A DNA stretch of 12,174 nt from CAYWMP01 sp964459445 (GTDB taxonomy: Bacteria > Desulfobacterota > DSM-4660 > Desulfatiglandales > HGW-15). Positions 1-6,452 of the stretch are shown piece after piece. A program made the translations under genes and the position numbers. Position 1 is the stretch's first letter. Each line of letters begins with the position of its first letter. The notes under the pieces were generated by a model, which was given only the letters and a program-made list of their open reading frames with translations, was not told the origin of the DNA and made no database searches. Location: assembly GCA_964459445.1 (NCBI GenBank), contig CAYWMP010000179.1:1-12174 (forward strand). Direction: 5' to 3'.

Positions 1-16
1 GACTGAAAACTCATGT

Positions 17-49
17 GCCTGTGTCTAACTCGATTAGAACAAATTTACC
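17..49. other. 33-bp inverted segment inside the histidine kinase gene
   Basis: Read on the minus strand, these 33 bases encode GKFVLIELDTG, the strand and first half of a histidine kinase G1 box. The plus strand resumes at 50 with VGIQPSLIDKIFDPFF, the second half of the same motif. Flipping the segment in place joins both in frame (DTGVGI) and also joins an open frame at 2-16. The ends show only a 1-bp inverted match (G17/C49). It is either a true micro-inversion that inactivates the kinase or a chimeric-read or assembly artefact. Confidence 0.75.
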
Positions 50-295
50 GTGGGCATTCAGCCCAGTCTTATTGACAAGATCTTTGACCCTTTTTTCACC
101 AACAAGTCCACCGGAATGGGCACAGGCCTGGGCCTTTCGGTGAGTTACGGGATTATCAAAGACCATGAGGGAGAGATTTCGGTGGAGAGCAAACCACAGC
201 ATGGGGCCGTATTCAATATTCGATTGCCCATCCAAGCCGCCGGCAGCGATGAGGGCCGCTCACATATTTTCAAGGAATTGAACCATGAAAGATAA
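50..295 (+). CDS. C-terminal ATPase fragment of a sensor histidine kinase (5' part broken)
   Basis: This is the end of a histidine kinase HATPase_c domain, which binds ATP and phosphorylates the kinase's own His for transfer to a response regulator. Visible are an F-box-like IFDPFFTNK (about residues 11-19), a G2 box GTGLGLS (about 24-30) and the closing strands ISVES and GAVFNIRLP. The N-box and G1 box (DxGxG) are missing: upstream in this frame there are stops at 26-28 and 35-37. No ribosome-binding site precedes the GTG at 50, so that start is unlikely to be native. Inverting 17-49 gives an open frame from position 2 and a DTGVGI G1 box joined directly to this fragment. The stop codon lies inside the start of the next gene (11-nt overlap), the usual layout of a kinase/regulator pair. 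The gene is inactive as written, or the sequence here is chimeric. Confidence 0.85.
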   Translation: MGIQPSLIDKIFDPFFTNKSTGMGTGLGLSVSYGIIKDHEGEISVESKPQHGAVFNIRLPIQAAGSDEGRSHIFKELNHER

Positions 296-1685
296 AGAAA
301 GGCTTTTGATCGTAGACGATGAACCCGACATGCTTTCCCTCTTGAAAAGGACGATTTCAAGGGAGCTGGATTGGGAAATCATGACCACCACTTCGGCAAA
401 AAAGGCCCTGGACCTTATGGAACAAACACCTGCTGATCTTGCGCTCTTGGATATCAAGATGCCGGGGATGGACGGCATTGAAATGCTGACCCGCATCAAG
501 GAAAAAAATCCGAGCCCGGCGGTGGTGATGATGACCGCATACGGCGTCATCGAGCTAGCTGTCGAATCAATCAAGAAGGGCGCCTACGATTTCATCACGA
601 AACCCTTCGACGACACCCGACTGATACTTACTTTGAGAAAGGCTAGGGAATATCACTATCTTTTTAACGAAAACCGGGCGCTTCAAAGGTTGGTGGAAAG
701 GCCGGGGATTTTTCAGCATATGGTGGGTGAGGCGCCAAAAATGAAGAAGGTTTTTGAGGCCATTCAAACGGTAAGCAAAACGGATGCGACGGTTCTCATA
801 ACGGGCGAGTCAGGCACAGGGAAAGAACTGGCGGCAAGGGCGATTCACCGGTTTTCGCTCAGAAACAAAAAGCCTTTTGTGACGGTCAATTGTCCGACCC
901 TTCCAGAGAATATCCTTGAAACGGAGCTTTTCGGTTATAGCAAAGGGGCCTTTACGGATGCCAAGCAGGACAAGAAAGGGCTTTTCCAGGAGGCAGACGG
1001 TGGAACCATCTTCCTTGATGAAATAGGTGAACTCCCCATCAACCTCCAGACAAAACTCCTCCGGGTACTCCAGGAAAAAGAGATCAAACCGCTGGGTCAG
1101 AGCAGGAGTATCAAGGTCGACGTGCGCGTTGTGGCGTCCACAAATCGAAACCTGAAAGCACAGATGAGTCAGGGTGATTTCAGGGAAGACCTCTATTACC
1201 GGCTCAAGGTGGTCTCCATTGAGATTCCGCCCCTTCGCGAAAGGCCTGAGGATATCCCCCTGCTTGTGGAGCGCTTCCTGAAGAAGTACGGTAAAAAGTT
1301 CGGCAGGGAGGGACTTGCATTGGCCCCCGGATTCATAGACGGCCTGTGCAGAAACCCATGGCACGGGAATGTGCGAGAGCTTGAGAACGCCATGAAAAGG
1401 GCCATCATCATGGCAAAAGGCCTTGCGATCACCCTATCGGATCTGGACTGGGACGTTGAGGATGAATGCCTGGTCAGCGGCGATGTGAAACATCTCCCCT
1501 ACAGGGAGGCGAAGGAACAAGTGCTCACCAGTTTCAATAGGGAGTATCTAACAAGCGTTCTCAGCGACCATCAAGGCAATGTCACTCACGCAGCAAAGAC
1601 CTGCGGACTGGAAAGACAGGCGCTCCAGCAAATACTCAGGCGGTACAGCATAAAAGCTCAGGATTTTCGTAAACCTGCCCATTGA
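285..1685 (+). CDS. NtrC-family sigma-54-dependent response regulator
   Basis: A 466-residue activator of sigma-54 RNA polymerase, probable partner of the kinase fragment it overlaps. A receiver (about 5-120) has the acidic pair D11-D12, phospho-acceptor D56 (LLDIKMPG), T84 and K106 (TKPF). The AAA+ domain (about 145-380) has Walker A GESGTGKE from 174, the sigma-54-contact loop GAFTDA at 221-226, Walker B TIFLDE at 241-246, an arginine-finger-region YYRL at 304-307 and the WHGNVREL sensor II motif from 359. A Fis-type helix-turn-helix closes the protein (about 425-455, GNVTHAAKTCGLERQALQQI). Length and domain order match AtoC/ZraR-type regulators. The loop has D where the consensus GAFTGA has G. 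The start ATG has AAGGAA about 8 nt upstream. Two palindromes and a sigma-54 promoter follow the gene, suggesting it controls the operon starting at 1948. The signal is unknown. Confidence 0.97.
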   Translation: MKDKERLLIVDDEPDMLSLLKRTISRELDWEIMTTTSAKKALDLMEQTPADLALLDIKMPGMDGIEMLTRIKEKNPSPAVVMMTAYGVIELAVESIKKGAYDFITKPFDDTRLILTLRKAREYHYLFNENRALQRLVERPGIFQHMVGEAPKMKKVFEAIQTVSKTDATVLITGESGTGKELAARAIHRFSLRNKKPFVTVNCPTLPENILETELFGYSKGAFTDAKQDKKGLFQEADGGTIFLDEIGELPINLQTKLLRVLQEKEIKPLGQSRSIKVDVRVVASTNRNLKAQMSQGDFREDLYYRLKVVSIEIPPLRERPEDIPLLVERFLKKYGKKFGREGLALAPGFIDGLCRNPWHGNVRELENAMKRAIIMAKGLAITLSDLDWDVEDECLVSGDVKHLPYREAKEQVLTSFNREYLTSVLSDHQGNVTHAAKTCGLERQALQQILRRYSIKAQDFRKPAH

Positions 1686-1701
1686 GGTCTTCTTTTTGAG
1701 G

Positions 1702-1719
1702 TGCAAAAAGATTATTGCA
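1702..1719. promoter_or_regulatory. Palindromic candidate enhancer site 1 (TGCAA-N8-TTGCA)
   Basis: An 18-bp inverted repeat with TGCAA and TTGCA arms and an A/T-rich centre. Symmetry extends outward: GAG at 1698-1700 matches CTC at 1721-1723. Its centre lies about 200 bp upstream of the start point predicted from the sigma-54 promoter at 1886-1899. The arrangement resembles NtrC-family upstream activator sites (TGCA-type half sites). Binding by the regulator encoded at 285-1685 is inference. Confidence 0.6.
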
Positions 1720-1782
1720 TCTCCATCTTTGCCCAATCCAAAGCCTAAATCCCAATCTCTTCGATTGCCATACAAGGGCCGG

Positions 1783-1802
1783 GTGCAAATCTTTTGTTGC
1801 AC
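1783..1802. promoter_or_regulatory. Palindromic candidate enhancer site 2 (GTGCAA-N8-TTGCAC)
   Basis: The core 1784-1801 has the same arms and the same 8-bp spacer as the site at 1702-1719, extended by one matching G/C pair at each end. Its centre is 82 bp downstream of the first site, close to eight helical turns, and about 118 bp upstream of the predicted start point. Two copies with the same geometry in one short gap make chance unlikely. Confidence 0.65.
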
Positions 1803-1885
1803 TCTCACGAACAATCTTTGGTCTTTTGAAAGGACACAAAGATATTACTTAACAATTTTAGAGAGTTACTTCGCCCTATCTGTTA

Positions 1886-1899
1886 GGCACATATCTTGC
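1886..1899 (+). promoter_or_regulatory. Sigma-54 (-24/-12) promoter
   Basis: GGCAC, five bases, then TTGC, giving the obligatory GG-N10-GC spacing with GG at 1886-1887 and GC at 1898-1899. This matches the sigma-54 consensus (TGGCAC-N5-TTGCA) except for the base before GG and the last base. Transcription would start near 1910-1911, leaving a leader of about 37 nt before the ATG at 1948. An AAA+ activator gene lies just upstream and paired palindromes sit at enhancer distance. Confidence 0.75.
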
Positions 1900-1947
1900 G
1901 ATATGGGCCGCCGTGAATAGAGAGGTTAAAGGACACCCCAAACGCCG

Positions 1948-2310
1948 ATGGCTTTGCTCTTGCTCATAGATGAAGACGAAGATTCGAAGGTCTTACAAGA
2001 GAGGGTTCTTGTCCGCCATGGGCATGAGGTTGCGACTTTCACAAAAGGTCAAGAGGCCGTCAATTGGCTCAAGAACAATACCCCGGATCTCGCACTCATC
2101 AGTGGGGGCAAACACGGTGAGAAGGCAGGAGAACTGATAGCCCTGCTACAGGGTAACGGGGTAGAACCTTGCCGAATCGTGCTGAGTGCAAATGAAGCGT
2201 CCCTGGGAACCTTGAAGAAAGCCTTTAAGGGCAGTGTGGCTAAGATCATGCCCAAGACGGCGGAATTGGAAAAGCTGGAGTCGCTGGTCAGATCAGGCCT
2301 ATCCGGCTAA
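1948..2310 (+). CDS. Degenerate stand-alone receiver (pseudo-receiver) protein
   Basis: A 120-residue single-domain protein with the response-regulator receiver pattern: an N-terminal strand MALLLLIDEDED with an acidic cluster at 8-12, RHGHEVATFTKGQEAV, then PDLALI, IVLSANEA and AKIMPK. Where the phospho-acceptor Asp should be (DLALLD) there is S52, followed by GGKHG. S80 sits at the conserved Ser/Thr position and the Lys near 103 is shifted relative to the usual KP. It is therefore unlikely to be phosphorylated in the standard way and may bind a partner constitutively. It aligns without gaps through position 52 with the canonical receiver at 10342-10701, which has D52. AAAGGA at 1928-1933 is a somewhat distant ribosome-binding site. 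It is the first gene behind the sigma-54 promoter. Confidence 0.85.
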   Translation: MALLLLIDEDEDSKVLQERVLVRHGHEVATFTKGQEAVNWLKNNTPDLALISGGKHGEKAGELIALLQGNGVEPCRIVLSANEASLGTLKKAFKGSVAKIMPKTAELEKLESLVRSGLSG

Positions 2311-2313
2311 CGG

Positions 2314-2844
2314 GTGGGACTTTTCAAGCTCGCAGACTTGGTCATTGACCGAGGGGCTCCGGAGCCGATCTTCAAAAGAGCGCATGCAAAAGGGGTTCAG
2401 AGAAAAAGCGTGTTCGAGCTTGCACCGGATCAGATGAGGCACCTCGTGAGTTCTACCGGAAAAAGCCCAAGTCTCCTGAACAAGGCAGCCTATTCCATCC
2501 TCTACGGGGTGCTTGGCAACCTCGTCATCTTTCTGTTCCTTACGACCTTCTTGCGTCTCCACGAAATAGCCAGGTTTATTCCTTGGATAATCGCATTTAA
2601 CGCCATTTCAACGGGATATTCCCTCCTTGAAAAAACCAGGGATCGACTCAGGCACAAACAGAAGTCGGCCATCGGCGCCGGCATCTTGAACGTCCTAATC
2701 AGCTACCTGGTTCTGAACTTCATATACGTCTACTTTGTGGGCGAGTTCATTTTTGGTGGCTCGGATCTCGCTCACTTCCTGGTTATCGGTGTTATTTGCA
2801 GTGAATTGGGGGCGTTGTTGGCTATCAAGTATTTTAAGCTATGA
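2314..2844 (+). CDS. Four-helix integral membrane protein, unknown function
   Basis: I do not recognise this family. A hydrophilic N-terminal part (about 1-55, rich in Lys/Arg) precedes four hydrophobic segments at about 58-82, 89-106, 122-147 and 151-174; the last two are close together. The loop after segment 2 is basic (KTRDRLRHKQK), suggesting it is cytoplasmic. The GTG at 2314 lies three bases after the stop of the receiver-like gene in the same frame and has no clear ribosome-binding site, so translation would depend on coupling. GTG 2410 is a possible internal start. The two genes could also be one receiver-membrane protein interrupted by a stop codon. It sits between the pseudo-receiver and the TauE exporter, presumably in the same sigma-54 operon. 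Confidence 0.75.
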   Translation: MGLFKLADLVIDRGAPEPIFKRAHAKGVQRKSVFELAPDQMRHLVSSTGKSPSLLNKAAYSILYGVLGNLVIFLFLTTFLRLHEIARFIPWIIAFNAISTGYSLLEKTRDRLRHKQKSAIGAGILNVLISYLVLNFIYVYFVGEFIFGGSDLAHFLVIGVICSELGALLAIKYFKL

Positions 2845-2937
2845 ATTTGTTTGTTGCAGACTTCTGAAGAAAGGAGGTATTTCACTAAATCACAAAACCC
2901 TTAAAAAGGGACTTTCAAAAAAAACAAGGAGGCAAAA

Positions 2938-4629
2938 ATGAGGAAGATATGGCCGTTAATGGGTGTGATCACTTTTCTATGTGCAATCATTTTTACGGTC
3001 CCCGGTGGTAGCTTCGCAGCAGCTAAGATTTCCGCAACAGATTACAAGGCTGGCGATAGGGTTACGATCGAGGGGACTATTGAACCGGGCAAAGATCTCT
3101 ACATTGCCGTCGCCACTCAAGCAGGCTTTGCGCCAAAAGACACGGATGGCGTCCATGAGACAAAAAGACTGAAGAAAGAGGCCAAAAAAAGAGGCTTCAA
3201 CAAAGACACACAGATCCCTGTTCTCTATTATATGTTGACGACCAATCCGGATAAATTTGGCAAGGTGACCGATAAGAGATTCGGTGGACCGTCTTTCATC
3301 AAGGGCATTTATAAAACCACTATGTTCAAGCTGTCGAAGTTCGACAAGCTGGATGCCGAAGCCAAGGGGGTTTTGGGGCCTATAAAAACCAAAGAAGAGT
3401 GGAATTTTTATAGATTCGCCCACGAAAGTGTCTATGGCATCAATACCATCACGAAAGAGAGAACCCAAAAAGGTAAGGTGGTTATCTTTGCACGGAGTGT
3501 TATGGGAGACCACGGCAAGGACGGAAACTACTGGGACAAGGGGACTTCGATCCAGTTGGATAAGGCCACAGGCAAGTTCACGGCCTCCTTCAAGACCTAC
3601 CGTCACACGCCACCCAACACCAAGTTTGACGTCTATGTAAACGGCGGGAAAGCCGGGGAATATAATATCCAGGGCAAAGGCTTTTGGTTGAAGTTGGGCG
3701 GGCGTTATATGAATCCTATCTGGATTATTATCGGCGCTATACTCGTCGGCACCTACTTCTCCATGATCGGCGCCGCCGGCGGTATGTTGATGGCGGCCTT
3801 CCAGGTCATGATTGTGCAGACGGCCGGGGTTGTCGGGCTCAATGCCGCCAATGTGCTGCGCCCCTCGAACATGGCGTTGACTCTCTTTTCTCCCCTGGGG
3901 TCATTCTACCGGTATGCCATTGTAGAGAGGCGTGTGGCATGGCCCGTGGGGATCTCCTTTGGGGTGGGGATCTTCATCGGCTCCATATGGCTTGGGAAAT
4001 ATGCGACCCAGTTTCTGCCCATGAAGACCTATAAAGAGTGGTTGGCGATTTTGGTTGTGCTCATGGGGATAAGAACCCTCCAGGAATTGAGCCCCAAGGT
4101 CATGGAAAAGCGGAAAAACATCAAGGCCATGGTGAAAAAGTTTAACGAAGAGGTTGCCAAGGCCAAGGCCGAAGGCCGCTCTGCAGAAATGGGCAAAATT
4201 GAGCCTGTCAAAGCCGGCTTAACCGATTATCGGTTCAAATTCTGGGGTGAAGAGTTCACGATTAATCCCTTGCTTTTTGGGCTTTTGGGGCTTGGAATCG
4301 GAATCGTCTCCAGGAGTTTCGGAATCGGCGGAGGCTTTTTGCTGGTTCCCGCCATGACCACTTTGGGCGCTCTTCCCATGTATGTGGCTGTGCCGATTTC
4401 GCTTATCGGCACTTCCTTCAGCAGCATCGGCGCCTTCCTGGGCTACTTAATGAACGGGTATCTCCCTGATCTGTGGCTGATGATAAGCATTATCATCGGC
4501 GGTTTTGGAGGGGGCATGTTAGGCAGCCGCGCTCAGAAACTCTTCAGTGAAAAAACGCTGAAGATTGTGCTGGCCATAACCCTGTTCTTCCTGTTCTTCC
4601 GGTTCTTCAAGATTGAAATCTGGATATAA
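2938..4629 (+). CDS. TauE/SafE-family exporter with large periplasmic domain
   Basis: A 563-residue inner-membrane protein of the TauE/SafE family (members are proposed to export sulfite or related organosulfur anions). A signal-peptide-like helix covers about 4-25, with possible cleavage after SFAA. A soluble, probably periplasmic domain follows (about 30-255), rich in Lys/Asp and aromatics. Two membrane halves lie at about 260-380 and 440-560, joined by a charged cytoplasmic loop (about 383-435). The second half carries the family's Gly-rich motif GIGGGFLLVP (462-471); the first has a weaker GAAGGMLMAAF (278-288). Ordinary members have about 250 residues and no such domain. A strong AAGGAGG at 2926-2932, 5 nt from the ATG, fixes the start. 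Membership in the sigma-54 operon is likely. The substrate is not shown by the sequence. Confidence 0.9.
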   Translation: MRKIWPLMGVITFLCAIIFTVPGGSFAAAKISATDYKAGDRVTIEGTIEPGKDLYIAVATQAGFAPKDTDGVHETKRLKKEAKKRGFNKDTQIPVLYYMLTTNPDKFGKVTDKRFGGPSFIKGIYKTTMFKLSKFDKLDAEAKGVLGPIKTKEEWNFYRFAHESVYGINTITKERTQKGKVVIFARSVMGDHGKDGNYWDKGTSIQLDKATGKFTASFKTYRHTPPNTKFDVYVNGGKAGEYNIQGKGFWLKLGGRYMNPIWIIIGAILVGTYFSMIGAAGGMLMAAFQVMIVQTAGVVGLNAANVLRPSNMALTLFSPLGSFYRYAIVERRVAWPVGISFGVGIFIGSIWLGKYATQFLPMKTYKEWLAILVVLMGIRTLQELSPKVMEKRKNIKAMVKKFNEEVAKAKAEGRSAEMGKIEPVKAGLTDYRFKFWGEEFTINPLLFGLLGLGIGIVSRSFGIGGGFLLVPAMTTLGALPMYVAVPISLIGTSFSSIGAFLGYLMNGYLPDLWLMISIIIGGFGGGMLGSRAQKLFSEKTLKIVLAITLFFLFFRFFKIEIWI

Positions 4630-4663
4630 CAGGATATATAATTGGAAAAGAATTAATCTCTAA

Positions 4664-4695
4664 AGAGGCGGGAGGGGCTCGGCCCCTCCCCCTCT
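4664..4695 (+). terminator. Strong GC hairpin between exporter and next gene
   Basis: A 14-bp stem (left arm 4664-4678 with C4669 bulged, right arm 4682-4695) and a TCG loop. What follows is A-rich, not a T-run, so it lacks the classic intrinsic terminator tail on the plus strand. It may instead reduce read-through or protect the 3' end of the exporter mRNA. Confidence 0.5.
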
Positions 4696-4722
4696 AAAAA
4701 ACAAAGATAGATTTGGCTGAAC

Positions 4723-5322
4723 ATGGATGACTTTCTAGACGTTCTATGGCTCAAGATAGTGGCCCTGGTTCACCATGTGAGAGCTCTTCTTGAAATCCTA
4801 TTCAGCCCCCTCAATGCCCTCGGGCCCGCCTTTGCCATCTCAACCATCGCCTTTCTCGCGGTCGCCTTGTCCAAGTATTTAACAAAGACCTTCAAGACCA
4901 AGAGGTACCTGGAGTTGCAAAAGGAGTTTGAGTATTGGCACAATTTGCGTCAGGAGGCCCTAAAATGCGAAGACCCTGAAAAAGCAAAACTGCTTGCCAA
5001 GAATATTGATCAGGCCAAACTCAATAAGGCCTACTACGACTACTTTTTTGAGGGATTCTTGATCGGTCTCATGACCAAATTTCTGCCGCTTATGGTATTT
5101 ATGGCCTATGTGAATGAGGTCTACAAGCCCAATAATATGATAAAGCTCTTTGGAAGAGAATATGTGTTCAAATTTACGAGCTTCAACGGAGAGGCCATTT
5201 TTGTAGGAGCCGTTTTTTGGTATGTGGTGTCAATCGTACTCGCTTACGTGGTATGGTCTATTGTCAAGAAAATATGGTCAAAATACGCTTTCCCTTCATC
5301 CAACGAAACTTCGCTGCCTTAG
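4723..5322 (+). CDS. Three-helix coiled-coil membrane protein, Oxa1/EMC3/DUF106-like
   Basis: A 199-residue protein. An N-terminal amphipathic or hydrophobic stretch (about 8-30) leads into a helix at about 33-53. A long charged helical hairpin follows (about 55-105, KRYLELQKEFEYWHNLRQEA then PEKAKLLAKNIDQAKLNKAY), then helices at about 109-131 and 157-182. One membrane helix, a cytoplasmic coiled coil and two further helices is the architecture of DUF106/EMC3/TMCO1 proteins, the Oxa1/YidC insertase superfamily. I base this on topology and general sequence character; it is not certain. No good ribosome-binding site precedes the ATG at 4723. The position behind the TauE gene suggests a role linked to that exporter or to membrane insertion. 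It ends 41 bp from the convergent gene. Confidence 0.75.
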   Translation: MDDFLDVLWLKIVALVHHVRALLEILFSPLNALGPAFAISTIAFLAVALSKYLTKTFKTKRYLELQKEFEYWHNLRQEALKCEDPEKAKLLAKNIDQAKLNKAYYDYFFEGFLIGLMTKFLPLMVFMAYVNEVYKPNNMIKLFGREYVFKFTSFNGEAIFVGAVFWYVVSIVLAYVVWSIVKKIWSKYAFPSSNETSLP

Positions 5323-5363
5323 ACATTGCATTGCAGGATAAGTCGTTCCACCCCTATACCGGA

Positions 5364-6116
5364 CTAAAAGAAGGCCTTTTGGACAAGTTTGAAGGTGAAT
5401 CCCAGCAGGACCAATCCGAAGATCCGGCGAACCGACGGCGCTTTCAGCTTTTCCGCCATAACCCGCGACCCTAATTGCCCGCCAAGGAAGGAGAAGACGG
5501 CTGCGGCAAGGATAAAAGGCCAATCCGTATCCGCAAGGGATATGTGGGCAATAAAGCCGCTAAAGGATGAAAACACCACGACAAAGATAGAGGTCGCGGC
5601 CGCGGTTTTGGTCGGCACTCTCAGGAGGTAGATTAACAGGGGCACGATAAACACGCCACCCCCAATCCCCAGCATTCCCGCCATGACGCCGATTACCACA
5701 CCGATGCCGCCGCCTCCGATGATTCGGCGAGCCGAACTGATTGCTCCGCCCTCCTCTTCGCGTTTCCCGGAAAAGAGCATCCGAAGGGCCGCCAGAAAGA
5801 TGACAAGGGCCATGGCGGCGGTGAAGGCGCGCAGATTAATTCGTGTGGTGAGCATGGCTCCGGCGGGCGCTGCAAGGCCGGAGGTGATGAGCAGAGGCAG
5901 ACCCAGCTTTACGTCCACCATCTTTTTTCGGAAGTATATGATCGCGGCAGAGACGGCGGCAATGCCGTTCAGGAAGAGGGAGGCGGAGACGGCGGTGCTA
6001 ACCGGGTATTTTAACAGAACGAACAAAGGGGAAAAGATCAACCCCCCGCCGAGTCCCACCATGGTCAGGACGAAGGAAGATAGAAAAATGATACCAAATA
6101 GAAAGGTCAGAGGCAT
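5364..6116 (-). CDS. TauE/SafE-family membrane transporter, compact form
   Basis: A 250-residue protein of about eight hydrophobic segments with the duplicated TauE/SafE pattern. The first half opens with GLGGGLIFSPL (21-31) and the second with GIGGGVFIVPLL (150-161). A short charged linker (about 117-131, SGKREEEGG) joins the halves. Length is typical for the family, unlike the 563-residue paralogue at 2938-4629, and it has no periplasmic domain. The family is proposed to move sulfite, sulfonate-derived or other small anions across the inner membrane; the substrate is not evident here. The ATG lies 5 nt after the stop of the small Cys-rich gene at 6122-6265, so the two form an operon read from the promoter at 6318-6346. 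It converges on the 4723-5322 gene with no clear terminator between them. Confidence 0.92.
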   Translation of the reverse strand: MPLTFLFGIIFLSSFVLTMVGLGGGLIFSPLFVLLKYPVSTAVSASLFLNGIAAVSAAIIYFRKKMVDVKLGLPLLITSGLAAPAGAMLTTRINLRAFTAAMALVIFLAALRMLFSGKREEEGGAISSARRIIGGGGIGVVIGVMAGMLGIGGGVFIVPLLIYLLRVPTKTAAATSIFVVVFSSFSGFIAHISLADTDWPFILAAAVFSFLGGQLGSRVMAEKLKAPSVRRIFGLVLLGFTFKLVQKAFF

Positions 6117-6121
6117 GAACC

Positions 6122-6265
6122 CTATTCTTTTTCCATGATATCGACGCAGGGATGCCTAGGCTCCTTACCATGGCACGCCTCGATCTGTTCCGGGCTGCAC
6201 TCCTCCGGTTTCCCCTCAAGCCTCTCGGGGAATTGGCATTCACCTGTATCCTTATCGTTGCACAT
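6122..6265 (-). CDS. 47-residue Cys-rich small protein in operon with TauE
   Basis: A small acidic protein with Cys at 2, 10, 23, 31 and 40 and the core KPEECSPEQIEACHG, ending RHPCVDIMEKE. The spaced C-SPEQI-x2-CHG-x4-HPC pattern with paired His suggests metal binding or a redox role; neither is demonstrated. I recall short proteins with a similar PEECSPEQI-CHG-HPC pattern in Desulfobacterota genomes but cannot check this. An excellent AAGGAGG (plus-strand CCTCCTT 6275-6281), about 9 nt before the ATG, supports real translation. The compact TauE/SafE gene starts 5 nt after its stop, so co-expression is near certain. There is no signal peptide, so it is probably cytoplasmic. Confidence 0.85.
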   Translation of the reverse strand: MCNDKDTGECQFPERLEGKPEECSPEQIEACHGKEPRHPCVDIMEKE

Positions 6266-6317
6266 AATGACTCACCTCCTTAATCTGCATTAAAGGGATT
6301 GTTCTTGAATGAAAGGT

Positions 6318-6346
6318 ATCATACTGCATTTTTTCCCGACAGCCAA
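6318..6346 (-). promoter_or_regulatory. Sigma-70-type promoter for the Cys-rich protein/TauE operon
   Basis: On the minus strand TTGGCT (plus 6341-6346), a 17-bp spacer, then TATGAT (plus 6318-6323, five of six matches to the -10 consensus). It lies about 50 bp before the ATG at 6265 and faces the operon. Confidence 0.5.
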
Positions 6347-6452
6347 GGGTAACGGTTTCGTAAAAAATCATTATTAAAAGGCCGGTACGGGTGTCTCGAT
6401 ACCGATGACATGGGCTATCATCAGGTAAACGATTCCTGTTTTCACTTGCCCC

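Noticed and set aside
810..1364. 184-codon minus-strand open frame inside the NtrC-family gene
   Set aside because: Shadow of a conserved coding region: the plus strand carries all family motifs, and the antisense product shows no recognisable pattern.
1696..1920. Possible small ORF in the regulatory gap
   Set aside because: No ribosome-binding site, no recognisable protein features, and it overlaps both palindromes and the sigma-54 promoter.
2841..2867. Nine-codon ATG frame overlapping the stop of the four-helix membrane protein gene (ATGA)
   Set aside because: Too short, with no ribosome-binding site. The AAAGGAGGT at 2871-2879 comes after it and is not followed by a start codon.
2977..3606. 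209-codon minus-strand open frame under the TauE periplasmic domain
   Set aside because: Shadow of the plus-strand gene, which has an ideal ribosome-binding site and a signal peptide. The antisense product is not recognisable.
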